64,000 nt of DNA from Vitrella brassicaformis (GCA_001179505.1 CDMY01000571.1:256752-320751), one strand, 5' to 3'; numbered from the stretch's first letter, positions 45,526-57,288 are shown. The notes: generated by a model not told the origin, from the sequence alone. Numbers and translations: made by a program.

Positions 45526-47062
45526 ATGAGTCAGTGTGCGGGTGCTGCCGGCACCGCGCGTCAGCGAGGGCTTTTGAGGAGTCAGGCTGGGATACGCCCT
45601 GGTGCTGGGGGAAAGGGTGGGGCGGCAGGGAGGGCGCGCAAACCGCCAGAAGGTTCCTCAGGAGGGCATTCCGGTGACGCCCATGTGGTGGAGGGGAGGC
45701 GGAACAAGTGCTGCATATGCCAGGAGGCGAGAGACGATACCGATAAGGTGCGTGAGACCAACTGATGCTGTGTTGAGGAGTCCCTGCATCCTTTGTCTTG
45801 TGTGCAGGGCATACTCTCCTGTGGGCATGAATTTTGCTTTGATTGCATTGCGCAAGTAAGCACAGACACTTAAGGGCAGAGAGAACCTGATCAATCCCGT
45901 AGCGCATGCATGAATGTGTCGGTGTCTTGTTTCCGTTTCCATTTCCAGGCTTTTATCGCTCGCACCAAGGCCGGCCATGCGTGCCAGTGCCCGCTCTGCC
46001 ACCAGAGCAAAGTCAGCCCCATCGTCACGCGCGAGACTCTCGTCCGCACGACGAGGTCCAGGAAGCGCAAGGCCCAGGACATCTCCGAGGAGGAGGGCGA
46101 CCCTTCCTCATCGGAGGGGTATGCTGTGCGCGTCGAGGACAAGTTGTAAGCCGCATGCACGGAAAGAAAGGAGTCTTGCTCACACACAGCACTACTCATT
46201 GCATGCTGTCATGCTGTCTGTCTGTGGTATTGACCATCGATTGCAGCGAGGTCCGTGTGAATGAGGACGGCGTTGAGGAGGTGTGGCGGATCTCCAAACA
46301 GGACCTCTCACACAAGTATGTACACGCGGACGCACTCACCTGCAGACAGCGCACAGCACATCCCCGGTGTGTGTCCATCCATCTCTTTCTGTGCAGAGGT
46401 TTCAGAGGGCCGATGAAGGGCGGGGAGATGTGGCCGCCGGCCGATTTTGATGTGGATCAGTTTATGGAGGTCATGTCGGACGCGGACATCGACTACGTCA
46501 CTCGCAAGGCCGTGTCAGTGCACCACAAGTGGACGGAGGACTCTCAGATGAGAAAGTTTCGCCGACTGCAGACCGGTACAGAAGAGTGACGGCAGACACT
46601 CGGAGTAAACGACCCCTGCCCATCCCATCTTGTGTGTGTGTGCACGTGTGTAATGCTTCTCAGTTATGGATACGCTGACTGCGCAGAAGGAGTACTGTGA
46701 GGTGGAGAGGATCAAGGAGATGATCGACTGGCCAGGTAAACGACGCGGGGGATGTCCGCCATATCTCTGTCTCTGCCTCTCTCTCTGTGCATTGATCAAC
46801 AGAGCCCGGCGTAGGGGCGTGGAACAGGACGCACCATCGTGGGCACATCGACGGCGCGCTGACTCAGCAGTGGGTCCGCGAGGGCAAGCACAAGCACTTC
46901 CACAAAGATTTCTACGACCGCTCCCACTGGACAGCCTATCAGTTCATGGACGCCGAGCTGCTATGCGACCAGCAGCAGACGCGCCGGCTGAAGCGCTCCA
47001 CAAGGGACCTGCTCTACCAACACGATGTCAACTGTGTCCTCACCTCAGCCTGGCGACCATAG
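45526..47062 (+). CDS. RING-finger protein with unrecognised C-terminal region
   Basis: The start is the ATG at 45526 (MSQCAGAAGTARQRGLLRSQ). Seven exons splice in frame to TAG at 47060-47062. The RING (45700-46010) reads KCCICQEARDDTDK, GILSCGHEFCFDCIAQ, HACQCPLCHQ, with the Cys/His spacing of a C3HC4 RING. A basic stretch follows (RTTRSRKRKAQDISEEEGD, a possible nuclear signal). Next come FEVRVNEDGVEEVWRISKQD, KGGEMWPPADFDVDQFMEVM, and a C-terminal region with PGVGAWNRTHHRGHIDGALT, HKHFHKDFYDRSHWTAYQFM and RRLKRSTRDLLYQHDVNCVL. A read-through of the exon ending at about 46575 would stop early (TGTEE), so retention of that intron would give a shorter form. It is a likely E3 ubiquitin ligase; the target is unknown. 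Confidence 0.75.
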
Positions 47063-48645
47063 CCTGCCTGGTTGCCATGTCTCGCCGCTTCCTTCGTCGT
47101 CCATGTCTCGTTCATCCGCGTCTGTTTGATGTCTGTCGGCCTGCCTGGACCCTCTCTCTCGTCTTTCTTCTGTTCCCTATCGTGGCTAGCTATCGGATCC
47201 CATCGATCGCAGCTCCAACCGTTCACCCATGCCCATCGCCCGCAGTCCCTCCCTCCCTCCATCTCGCCTCGCCCCTCCCCAGCCGCCCTGAGTCACCTCT
47301 GCCCAACCCAGCAAACGCGGCCAACAGTCGCTGAACCCTCCATCGTCTTAGATGGGCGCCCTTTCATCTATCGTCATCTGCTTATCACAAGGGCACCAGA
47401 GTGCTGGCTACGTACTGGCTGAGTCGACCTTTGCGGTGCGGCCGCCTGACTGATCCACTCGTCTGTCTACGCCATCCCAATGGGCCGCCCGGACTTTGGC
47501 TGACGACGTCCACACCCCTCAGCGACTCGTCGCCGCAGCAGACCAAAACAAGCCATCCACCGCCCTCTATGTATCGATATGGATTGCCTGCTATCGTCTG
47601 TCCGGTGTTTGTGGTCCGTAGCCAGCACAGTGCCCCATTCAGAAGCCGGCCCCTTGCTTATGGCGTCGATCGTGCCCTACGTCTCTCGCTGCCAAGGCGA
47701 GCACAAAGCAGACATCAGAGGGCGAGCACTCGACGGCTGTTCTCAGAAGATCCCTGTCGCGATCCAACCAACGCCCAAACCAACAGGGCAGCGGCGTCGA
47801 TTCTTCATCAAGTCGGTCCAGAGGCGGCACATCCATCTGCGTCTCGTCCATCCGCCTGACGGCAAGTCTTATGACGGCTCGCGACGTCCATCGACAGCCA
47901 AGCCGGCCCAGGCGCAGCAGGGCACAGCCGCCAAGCAATCCGTCTGAGGGCCCATGTGCGCGTGTGAAGCCGAGCGGCGTGTCGCGCCGAGGGCGTGTGA
48001 TAGAGCATCTGCTCGGGGACCTCTTTTGGCTCTTCTTATGTCTCGTCTCATCTGCTGACTGCATCCCCCCCACCCCCACCCCCGCAAGCAGCATGATGGT
48101 ATGGCCCACCGGCTGAGAGACAAGAGAGGACTCGAGGGAGTGTCAGGGAAGGAGCCACCGAGTGGGATGCGCACGAGAGGGACGAGGGGGGCGGGCAGGG
48201 AGAAGTGGCGATAGTCGGACAAGTCATTTGCGGCAGATTGATAGCATTCATCAGTGGTCTTGCTAGAGAGGCTGATAGGTTGCAGGTTGACGCGTACATG
48301 TATATGTGTGTGTATGACACAAACCCGATATGGTACCTTCGTGTGTGAATGTATGAGATACATTGACGTGTGAAGGTGATCGATCAATCGTTCATGGCCA
48401 CCGGCGTGAGGCTTTTGCATGTCATAAATGGCGTGGGTAGCCATGCAGGGTGGTGTCTCCGATGCTGTATGTGTACCCAGCTCATGAGAGAGTGACAAGC
48501 GTGTCCGCTGACTGATAAAACAGACCAGCCCCATTCACCCACCGACAAAGTGACTAACAGGTGTGGTTGAAAAAGTGACAAACCACTAAGAAAACACCAC
48601 CATGCATCTATCTATCTATGTGTCTCCCTCGCCGCCACCCGCATC
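47063..48645. other. Intergenic, possible unassigned ORF
   Basis: The only open frame of note is 47579-47947 (plus, ATG start, MDCLLSSVRCLW, ending GTAAKQSV). It has some basic coding-like character (KPTGQRRRFFIKSVQRRHIH) but no splice or homology support, so I do not call it a gene. The remainder is C-rich and CA/TG repeat DNA. Confidence 0.4.
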
Positions 48646-51600
48646 TCAAGAAGCGAGTATGCTGGCTACCTCGTGGTAGGCTCTCTTGGGCTTGTAGTCG
48701 CGCGTGAACAGCAGAGGGTGGTCGCCGCTGATCAACAGAAGCCAGCGACACAATGCACGGTTGCGAGGTGAATGTTCAACGCTCGATTCATCCTCACCGC
48801 AGCCATGTCGCTCTGTCGGTGAAGCCCCACAGGACGAAGCCCACACAATTGGGCTCCTCCAGGCAAATCTTCAGCAGAGAGCCGTACACCATCGCCTGAC
48901 AGACAGAGACACACCACAGGGGTGCAACGAATGTCCCCTCCCGTCTTGCTGTCAGTTCACCTGAATGTACTGTAACTCTGGGGTGAAGGTCGCGCACGGC
49001 GCCCACTTCCCGTCCTCCCAGGAGCCACAGGGCACATCAACTTCGGTGAAGCACACCTCCACACCTATTGCAGCATACCTGAATGGGCATTACCCACACA
49101 TACACACACACTTTGGCTACAGAGTGGTGTGGGCCAATGTGGATTACCTCCGTATGTTCTCTCGGACGCCGTCAAAGTCAGCAAAGGCTGTGGTGATGTG
49201 CGTCTGGAATCCGACGCCATGCACAGTGAATGATCGCTGCAGAAGCCCCAATATCATGCCGTAAACAGCAGCGCTCTGAGACAAGAAAGAGACGGACGGC
49301 AGATACGTGCGGTGCTCATTCATATGTCTCATCTTGCCTTTCTGCCTCGGCGCGAATGGGGTGTGGCTGTGAGGATACTGTAGTCGTTGTAGTACATGCG
49401 GGCCTTGTTTCCGGGCCGCGCCTTCTGCACCATGGCTGCTGTGCGGAAGGATATCTCCACCCAATCTGGGACTTTCGACAGCCAGCTCTGCCGCCACTTG
49501 GGGTTGCTGACTGGATCTGCGGTGGGCTGATCATCATCCACAGCTGCAGACAGACACACAGAAGGGGCCAAAGGGGTGTGCGGCGGCATGTCTCGTTCTT
49601 GCCTTCGTTGGCCACGTCAAAATGAAGCATGTGCGGCATGTCGATATAATGCTCCATCACCCCCTCCACCTAATGGGCAAAGGATGATTGCAGAAAGTAC
49701 CTTTCGATTGGCATGATGCGCTTCTTGCCTGCTTGATGATGATGTCTCGAAGTTCCTCCTTTTTGGTCTTGAAGATCCATCCAGGGACCCCGGAGTACCT
49801 GCGCACATGGAACGACAAAAAAAAAGTGGGCTCTTCTTTGTGCAGCGCCCTCTTATGTCTCACCAGACAGCAGCGTGGAATCGCATCATTTGCCCGTTGG
49901 TCTTGGCGAGGTCCGCCATCTTGTCGCAAGATGCGAAGTTAAACTTGGTGGCAGTGGGACGGATCCACGACATCTTGCACTCGTTCTCGGCAACTAACGA
50001 ATTGAACCTGATGTGTAAGCAGGCAGATTAGAGGAGTAAGGGCATCACTTGTCGCTGGCTTACTCTCTCGCAAGGACGTCTCTGTAAGTTTGGCCACCGA
50101 CGAACCAGTTTGAAGCGGCTGCACCGATGTAGAGCTTCTTCTTGTCAGCCAGTGCGCGCAATGAGCCTGCAGGAGAGTCCAGAGATACGCCATCGGAACG
50201 CTCTGTTTTGAGGTACCTGCCTCGCCCTGCACAGAGGGCGCTGCGAAGCCACGCAGTCTGAAGTCGACTGAAGAAGTGGGTGCGTATACACGGCCTGATG
50301 ATGACAAAACAGACAGAGTATGTGTGGACCAGCCACTTTGCTATCCGTCGGCTGGCTTACGGTCGAAATGGCAGGGCGGTCTCATGGTGTCTTCGCAGGT
50401 CTTGGTGAAGTCAGTGACGATCTTGTCTCCACAGCAGTTGGGCCGTCCGCCTGGACGATTCTCGCATCCGACGCCCCCACATGTGCCACAGTATGCCGGG
50501 CAACACGCATCATTGGCACTGCACAGACCATCCCATAATGGCAGCTTTGTGTAGTGTGTCTAATCATCTCCTTACGCGTCATATGTTCCGCCGAGCTGTC
50601 TGGTGCAGAAGGACGCGTGGCTCGTGACAGGGTATGTGAGAAGAAGGCTGGGAGTCAGGTTGCACGGCGCCGTGTGCAGCCCGCACTGACGATCTGTCTT
50701 CTTGATGGCGTTGGCGCAGCAGTTCTGAGGCCCAACTGACAAAAGAAACGAGGCCTGAGACATGGAGCAATCCATCCCTGTGCTTTACGTGGCAGTTTGT
50801 GGCATTCGGCGCCGCCGCATCGAGTGCATTCCTTCGGGCAGCACACAGGGCCGTTGTCGTTCCAGTAGCCGTTCACCTTGTCGCACAGAAAGTGGCCCTC
50901 ACTCTCACTCAGCGGAGACATATCTGTGCAGACATTGTGGGGTATATGATGGGGAATTTTTTGATGGTCTCACGTACCCTCAGCGCAGTACTTAGGCCCC
51001 GACACGACGGGCCCTGGCACAGCGGTCTTGCCGCCAGCTGCTGCGGCTCCCTTGAGAAGGCAGTTGGCGGGCGGCCAGGTGAATGCCTGCCAAGACCAAA
51101 AGTAGCACTCCGGCTCTGCCTGACAATGCCTCTGGCACTGCTGGGGAGAGACACTCTGGGGCACTGCATAGATGTCGCTGCCTTTGTACTCGGTCCTCTC
51201 GTGAAAGCAACCTGGCGACACAAAATGGTGATGTGGCCATGTTTTCCGCGTCCTGTGTGTATTTGTGTGCTGACCAGCAGCTTGTCCGCATAGCAAGTCG
51301 CCCGATATGGTTGCTCCAGGAGACCACTTTCGCTCGCCAGGCATCCAAGACTGCAACGCCATCCAGGGTCTGCTGAAAAGCTGTGTGCGCTTGGGTAACT
51401 TACCTTGAGGTAGCACTCATTTGTTTTCGTCTGAAAGGAGTAGAACTTGCACATGGCCGTGCGGTGACAGGCCAGGTGACACATCTCGGCAGAGGAAACC
51501 TCAAGCGGCTTCGGCTGGAGGTCGTTGCCGGGGTAGTCAAAGTTTCCCTTCCAGCAGGCTGACAAAATGACCAAGAAGACAATGAGAGACATGCTGCGAT

Positions 51601-53605
51601 CTGGATATTTCTCCTATGTGCACCTTCGGAGCACTGCCCAGGGCCGGACACGGCATTGTGTTCCGTGTGGTAGAATGGGAATGTCCTGACGATGTCCGAC
51701 TTGTACAGGAGGCACTGCAGTGGCCCCAACAGGTAGCTGAACCGGCGACACTCAGAGTCCATCGCACACTCCTGAACGGAGACATTGTGAATACGCCCAG
51801 AATTAAATGCATGAATAGCTGTCCTCACCTGTTGGCACTCTGCGGCCGAGTGTATGCCTTTGATCTCTCTGATAAAGGGCCCCTCATATTTGGTGTAGGG
51901 CTCGTAGCAATCTGATGGAAGAGAGAGACAGAAACAGCGTCAGAGGCGTGTGAGAAAGAAACCTTCCATGGAATGTACCATATAGACATCTCTTTGGTCC
52001 AGAAATGGCACTGGTGTCATTTGTGCGACCAGTCATCGTCCGCATCAGCACACAATCGCCCCTCGCCTTGAGATATGTGAAGAACTTGCAACCGCTGGAA
52101 GCGCTGCACAGCGCCTGGCATGCTGGTGCCGAACCGACGTTTGTTGATGTCGCCATTGTATCGCCCTTGTAGCTGTAGTCGTACTCCGCACAGTGGGGCA
52201 CTTTCTGTGAGAAAAAGGACGGAGAGGAGTGCAAGCATGCCTGCTTGGAGTATGGAGCGCTTCCCTCACCTCGAAGGCCATGTCGCTTGTGATCGTCTGA
52301 ATAGAAGACAGGCCTCGTAGCGGCAGAACACCGTACGCTTCAGCCCCCTACGCGACACATATTGATTCGCTGCTCGTCTATATACAGGGCATTGCAGCTG
52401 GGCACTCTCACCGTGTTGTCTGTGAGCTTCAGTAAGTATCCCGGCCGCCACTTGTTGTTGGGCCATGAAACCGAGGCAAGAGAGCTCACATTCACCTGAC
52501 AGAGATAACGAGCCATGCAGCTCTCTCAGCTTTGAAAAGCTGTGTGTGTCATACCGTGAACGCCCCGAGCTCCTTGTACGTGTCGACGAACGCCTTGCTG
52601 TCCTTGTGCCAGATGGACATCTTCACGATACCCACTGGGGAGTTGGACACTTGCAGCTGACAGACACCAGGATACCGTGTCTCCTCGGTCTCACTGCGTG
52701 TTCTCCTTTATGTCTCTCACCGCCAGCCAGTAGGCCGTGCTATCGGCAGTGAATGTGAATTTGAGAGTCGTCCCCGTATGAGCGAGACCTCTGCAGACAT
52801 TCGATTGCAATCGAACACATCATCGTCAGCAAGCGGTTTTCTCTGCATCCCTCCTTACAGCTCTCGCACGGTGGCGATATCAGAGGCGTTCTTGTCTGTT
52901 GCGTCCGCATCAGCCAGAGGAGAGACACTTGCGGCAGAGGGACACGGGATTGCATGCCATCGTATCTGCGCAGAAGAGAGAAACAGGAAATATGCTTGAA
53001 GAATCAAGTGTCGTCCTTCGAACCTCTGCAGTGTCGTTGAGCCCCAGATTGGCATCCACTCGGAGGTCCCCATCAGCACATTCATGGCAGCTGCACACAT
53101 GAACCATGCAATGTAATCCTTCAGCGAGCATCGTGTTTCTTGGTTGCTCACAGGTCAACGACAAGGGCGCGGAATGTCTTGACAGGTAAGTGGCCGCCCG
53201 CAGCCGAGAGGAGCTCAACCTGTGCACAACAAATCACAGGAGCGAGGTACAAGACGATGAATGACTCTGCATTCTCACCTCAAGGCAGGTGCCGCAGGCT
53301 TCGAGGCCACCATGGACATCAAAGAAAACGGGACTGGCAGCAGCAAGCGTGTCGATACCGTCACTTCCAGTGGCCGTCAGGGGAGAGCACATGCCTGGCC
53401 GGTCCTCACTGATGGTGAGATCTGGCAGTGCCCTCCCTGACACGAGCATCCACGAGCAATGAATGGGTGAAGAGCCAATGCATGCGCGCAAGGGCATCCA
53501 GGTGATATGCTTACCATGCAAGTTGTCCTCGTATCCATGTATTCCCGTGCACAAGCTCACTACGGAGAGAAAAAGCGCCACAAACGTCGACATCCAAGGA
53601 GACAT
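48646..53605 (-). CDS. Expansin - PAN/Apple - Cys-rich - GH10 xylanase fusion protein
   Basis: The start is the ATG at 53605 (MSPWMSTFVALFLSVVSLC, signal peptide). About 25 exons keep one frame to TGA at 48646-48648. Domains in order: an expansin double-psi barrel (RALPDLTISEDRPGMCSPL; GLEACGTCLEVELLS; FRALVVDLCHECADGDLRVD); an expansin C-terminal domain (EIRWHAIPCP; LQVSNSPVGIVKMSIW; LASVSWPNNKWRPGYLLKLT); about four PAN/Apple modules (52204-50985), some ending SGP.(R/K).C; Cys-rich modules (CCPAYCGTCGGVGCENRPGG; LGPQNCCANAIKKTDRQCG); then GH10 from about 50285 (KKKLYIGAAASNWF; VAENECKMSWI; MRFHAAVWYSGVPGW). The acid/base Glu lies in HFDVANEA (about 49603) and the nucleophile Glu in CFTEVDVPCG (about 49043). 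MYYNDYSI, GVGFQTHI and LWGFTDRATW are also present. It is a secreted enzyme predicted to loosen wall polymers and cleave xylan. Three introns use GC donors. An annotation split is possible, but no stop or new start interrupts the chain. Confidence 0.85.
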
Positions 53606-53644
53606 TCAAGTTTACAACACAGAGAACGCGCATCCTACCCCCCC
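53606..53644. promoter_or_regulatory. Ultra-short divergent promoter between two GH10 genes
   Basis: Only 39 bp separate the start codons at 53605 (minus) and 53645 (plus). Transcription of each gene must therefore begin inside the other's coding region, at the start codon, or from upstream untranslated exons. Confidence 0.6.
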
Positions 53645-56001
53645 ATGACCATGATGCTGCGCTTTTTGGCTTTTTTGGCGCTTGCGTTCATCGTGGCATG
53701 TGCGGGGGACGACGCTCCACCCACCAATGACGCCCCTCCCGCGGTTGATCTCGTTGAGGGGCTTGACCAACTCCAGGTGAGCAAACCATCCGCCGATGGG
53801 AGATGGGTGGACCTTTGTGACGGCTTATCCATCCCTTCGTTGGTGGTGTCTGATGGTCTGCTCAGGGACTGTCATTCACTAACGCCACGGAACCTGATGC
53901 ACCGCTACGTGAGCTGAAGAGGGAGCAAGGGCCGCTTGGGGCTGGGCGGGGAGGGTGGGGCCATGAGATCTTTGCGTGTTCAGGGATGCTCAAGGCCAAG
54001 TCCTTCCGACATCTCTTCAAAAAAAGCAAAAAGAGCAACAAAAAAGGTGGGATAAGACCATTGGTGCCGTCAAGGCAGTCCACGCACCATGCTCTTTCTA
54101 TGCGTCCTTGATGGGTTGCCGGTTGTGCAGGTACGCTTCGGTTCCTGGCTCAGAAGAAGAAGATCTACGTTGGTGCGGCCATCAACCAGGTACCATTCAT
54201 GGGCTCACGCAGAGAGGCTAGCGAGGGGGCGGTCAGGCATGACATTTCTCGCTGGTTGATGATTTGCTGTCTGTGTTTGATGGGTGGGTTGATGGATGGA
54301 TGGATGCAGTGGAACCTGAAGAAAGCGCAATACATGAACACAGTCGCCAGGGAATTTAGCATGATCGTTGCGGAGAACGAATGCAAAATGAACAATATAG
54401 TCACACCCAAAAGTACGCCAACCCGAACACACCGAAACACAGAGAATCACCCCTGCAAGTGACTGTCTCCCTCTTTGTGCTCATCCATCAATTTGAACTG
54501 CATCACCGACATCAGAGCAGTACAACTACGGCACGTGTGACCGCATTCTCAACGTGGCCAAGAAGAACGGTCAGGAGATGCGCTTCCATGCCCTCGTCTG
54601 GTACAGGGCGGCCCCCAAGGTGCTGCAGGCGGAGTCGAAGGCCAAGGTTGCCGCCTCACTCAAGAAGTTCTGTACCACCGTCACCAAGCGCTACGTCGCC
54701 AAGGGCGTCAGATGGTTCGACGTCGTCAACGAGGGTCAGTTAGCAGTCACCAGGAAGCCGACGGGTCGCTGATTGAGAAAGGTCATTGCTTCCCCCTTTT
54801 GTTTGTTGTCTGTCTCTTACATTCATCCATCCATTTGCCAGCGTTTGCTGACAAGCAGCCGAAGAACAGCATCAACAAGCCCTCGTGGCGCAAGGCGTGG
54901 CCGTACACCAAGCTCCCCAACTGGGCCGAGGTCTCACTGCGGGCCGCCGCCAAAGGCGCCGGAAAGAAACGCAAACAGACACGGTAAGAAGTGTGACAAC
55001 AGAGCAAAAAGCCACCCGTCCGTCAGTCACTTATGTGCGTGGTGCATGTCTGCACGTATGCAGTCTCATGTACAATGGTCAGCATGACCGAGAAGGGGAG
55101 AGATGGACGGAGAGAAAAAGAGGGTGAGCACATGTATATGACCATGTGTGTGCCTTTGTTGCGCAGACTACGGCATCGAGAGCATGAAGGGCTACATGAA
55201 GGGCAAGTCCGACGCCGTGTTTTGGATGGCCAAGACGTTCAAGAAGCGCAAGATCCCCCTCGACGGCATTGGCTTCCAGACTCACATCAACATGAATTTC
55301 AAGGACTTCGACGGCGTACGAAAGAACATACAGCGACTCGGTCAGCCACCATCCGCAGCCACAAAGCCAACGGCCGAGCAGACCACAAATAGACGGGCAT
55401 ACGTCTCGTGTCTCGTTGTGTGCGTGCCTTTGCCTGCCTGGGTTTGTGCAGGCAAGTTGGGCTACGAGGTGCAGTTCACCGAGGTAAGTCATTGACCCGC
55501 CCTGTGTCGCATCATCGATTATCCTCCGAGCGTCGGTGTGTGTGTGTGTGTCTTTGTGTCTGTGTGTCAGGTTGACGTCTCGTGCGGTTTCTTCAACCCG
55601 GCGGGCAAGTGGATCAAGTGCAAGAAGTGGACAAAGGTCCAACAGAACATGCAGGTACTGTACAACGGACAGTATTAAGCATCCAGCCACACAGACGGCA
55701 GGCAGGCAGGCAGCGGATGTCTGTCTCACTTCATTCGACCGATGACTGCATGTGTGTCAGGCCAACATCTACAAGACCCTGATGCGCATCTGCCTGCAGT
55801 CGCCCAACTGCACCGCCTTCGTCATGTACGTATCTGATGCACCTGTGTATGCTTATTGGTGTGATGTGTTTATGTCATTCATCGGTCAGGTGGGGCGTCA
55901 CGGACTCTGTCACGTGGCTCAACAACGACCACCCCCACATATTCGACAGGAAGTACAAGAAGAAGCCCGCCTACCACGCACTCACAGCCGCACTCAAGTA
56001 G
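53645..56001 (+). CDS. Secreted GH10 endo-beta-1,4-xylanase
   Basis: The start is the ATG at 53645 (MTMMLRFLAFLALAFIVACA, signal peptide). About 13 exons splice in frame to TAG at 55999-56001. After a short Pro/Asp linker and a Lys-rich stretch (RHLFKKSKKSNKK) comes a full GH10 domain: TLRFLAQKKKIYVGAAINQ, VAENECKMNNIVTPK, MRFHALVWYRAAPKVL, acid/base Glu in WFDVVNEA (54731), MYNDYGIESMKGYMKGK, GIGFQTHINMNFKDFDGVRK, nucleophile Glu in VQFTEVDVSCG (55481), CTAFVMWGVTDSVTWL and PAYHALTAALK. Both catalytic glutamates are present. The enzyme should hydrolyse xylan or a related beta-1,4-glycan outside the cell. It is a paralog of the GH10 part of the divergent fusion gene but lacks the expansin, PAN and Cys-rich parts. 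Confidence 0.9.
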
Positions 56002-56778
56002 CACACAATACACACAACACACACACACACACACATCGACACACACACGGGGAGAATGATAGGGGCCTCGGCATGCGCACGACTCGATGCGCGAGCGGTG
56101 TTTTTGCAAAAGCGCACAGGCAGGTGTTTTCGATTTTTTGCGTGTCGTTGCGCATACAGACGGGTGAACGGTTTGATCGGTCTGTCTGAGGGGAGTGGGT
56201 GTGCATATGTCTGTGTGAAGCTTGTCCGATTGTTTATCACCTCTCCCTCCCTCCCTCCCTCTCTCTTTTGTGTGTGTCGCTGGGGCACTTTTTCCTCTCT
56301 GGATGGTGACAAGCCACACGCCGGGCGCCCTCTGGTGTTTTTCCAGTCGACAAATGGATGGATGGATTGTGTGCGTGCGCAGCAGACGACCCCCTGTGTC
56401 CCCAGCCTCCCCTCTGCCTGCTTTTTTCTTTTCCTCCTGCGCGTATGGATGGATGGATGTCTGCAATGCTTCACACGGACACAAACACGGGAACGAGGCA
56501 AACAGAACACATGAAAGGATCTGCAAACGGTCTGCGCTGAGGAATCGGTCCACGTCTGCACACACTGGCATGCACACACATCGAAGGGCACCACAATATC
56601 GACACACCCACGTTTCCCCTTCCCCCCTCCCTCCCTCTCCAGTCAGTTCTCTCCAGCCGGCCCGACCGCACCCCACACCCGACAGCGAGCCGGGTGGGGC
56701 ATTTTCGTGGTTTCCGAGCCGCCCGTCACTCGACGACCGGAGGGAGCACGGAGGAGGACCCCTATGGTCTTCCCTTCG
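56002..56778. other. Convergent 3' intergenic region
   Basis: The 3' flanks of the GH10 gene (plus) and the DUF3253 gene (minus). Contains CA, TGGATGGA and CCCT repeats. I looked for a SECIS-like (A/G)TGA...AA...GA core on the minus strand. The only spaced candidate (GTGA near 56727 followed by AAA near 56712) lacks a convincing second half. Confidence 0.4.
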
Positions 56779-57288
56779 TCACTCTTGTGGTATACTCTGC
56801 AGCCGGATGGGGCCTTTGGCCTTCCGAGGCTCATCAACAACAGCGCCTGTCCCCCACAGCACACAAACAGATGTGGCCTTGGTCAGTGATCCGCCTGTGG
56901 CTGCAGTATGTACGTACCCTTCTGCAGTATGTGTATCCGTTTCTGGTCCACTAGGCGGTATGCCGCTTGGCGAGTCACCTCCATCAGACCCCTCCAGTTG
57001 TCCACCAGGCCTTCAGCAGCCAGCTGACAGACGATACACACACCGACGTCACGTTGCCAGCCGAGATGAGATGTCACTGAGTGAGTGCATCCCCTCCCCT
57101 CCCCGGATATGTACCTGCCTGGGTATCTCGCTTGGTCAGCAGGTCTTGCGAGGGCCGCGCTTCGTGACCAGATCCATCACTCTGGCCTCCAGAAAAGCAT
57201 CGAGTTCAGGGCCCCTCGGCAACTCGCCGGAGGCGGGCGGCGCAGGGGGAGCCTCTTTACTCTTGGCCTTCTGCTTCGCCTTGGGCAT
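56779..57288 (-). CDS. DUF3253 protein with in-frame UGA (candidate selenoprotein)
   Basis: The start is the ATG at 57288 (MPKAKQKAKSKEAPPAPPAS). Three exons, 57115-57288, 56918-57023 and 56779-56846, total 348 nt and give 115 residues plus a TGA stop. The protein matches the DUF3253 pattern from end to end: DAFLEARVMDLVTKRGPRKT, PSEIPRQLAAEGLVDNWRGL, MEVTRQAAYRLVDQKRIHIL, QKGAVVDEPRKAKGPIRLQS. Codon 51 is TGA (57136-57138), between KTC and PSEIPR. In the bacterial family as I recall it, a conserved Cys precedes PSE at this position. Both flanks are conserved and in frame, so the TGA is best read as selenocysteine. A sequencing error (TGC/TGT to TGA) or recent inactivation are alternatives. 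TGA ends many other genes here, so it is not a reassigned codon. No SECIS was confirmed by eye. Confidence 0.7.

Noticed and set aside
48646-53605. Splitting the fusion gene into an expansin gene and a GH10 gene
   Set aside because: Every exon junction between them keeps frame, and there is no stop, new signal peptide or promoter-sized spacer between the expansin, PAN, Cys-rich and GH10 exons.
56640-56778. Possible SECIS element in the 3' flank of the DUF3253 gene
   Set aside because: One GTGA ... AAA spacing on the minus strand looked suitable, but no matching 3' GA strand or stable second helix was found by eye. A covariance search is needed before any claim.
57136-57138. UGA as a reassigned sense codon in this genome
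   Set aside because: TGA is the natural stop of many other genes here (for example 2856-2858, 36353-36355, 38248-38250), so reassignment is not supported.
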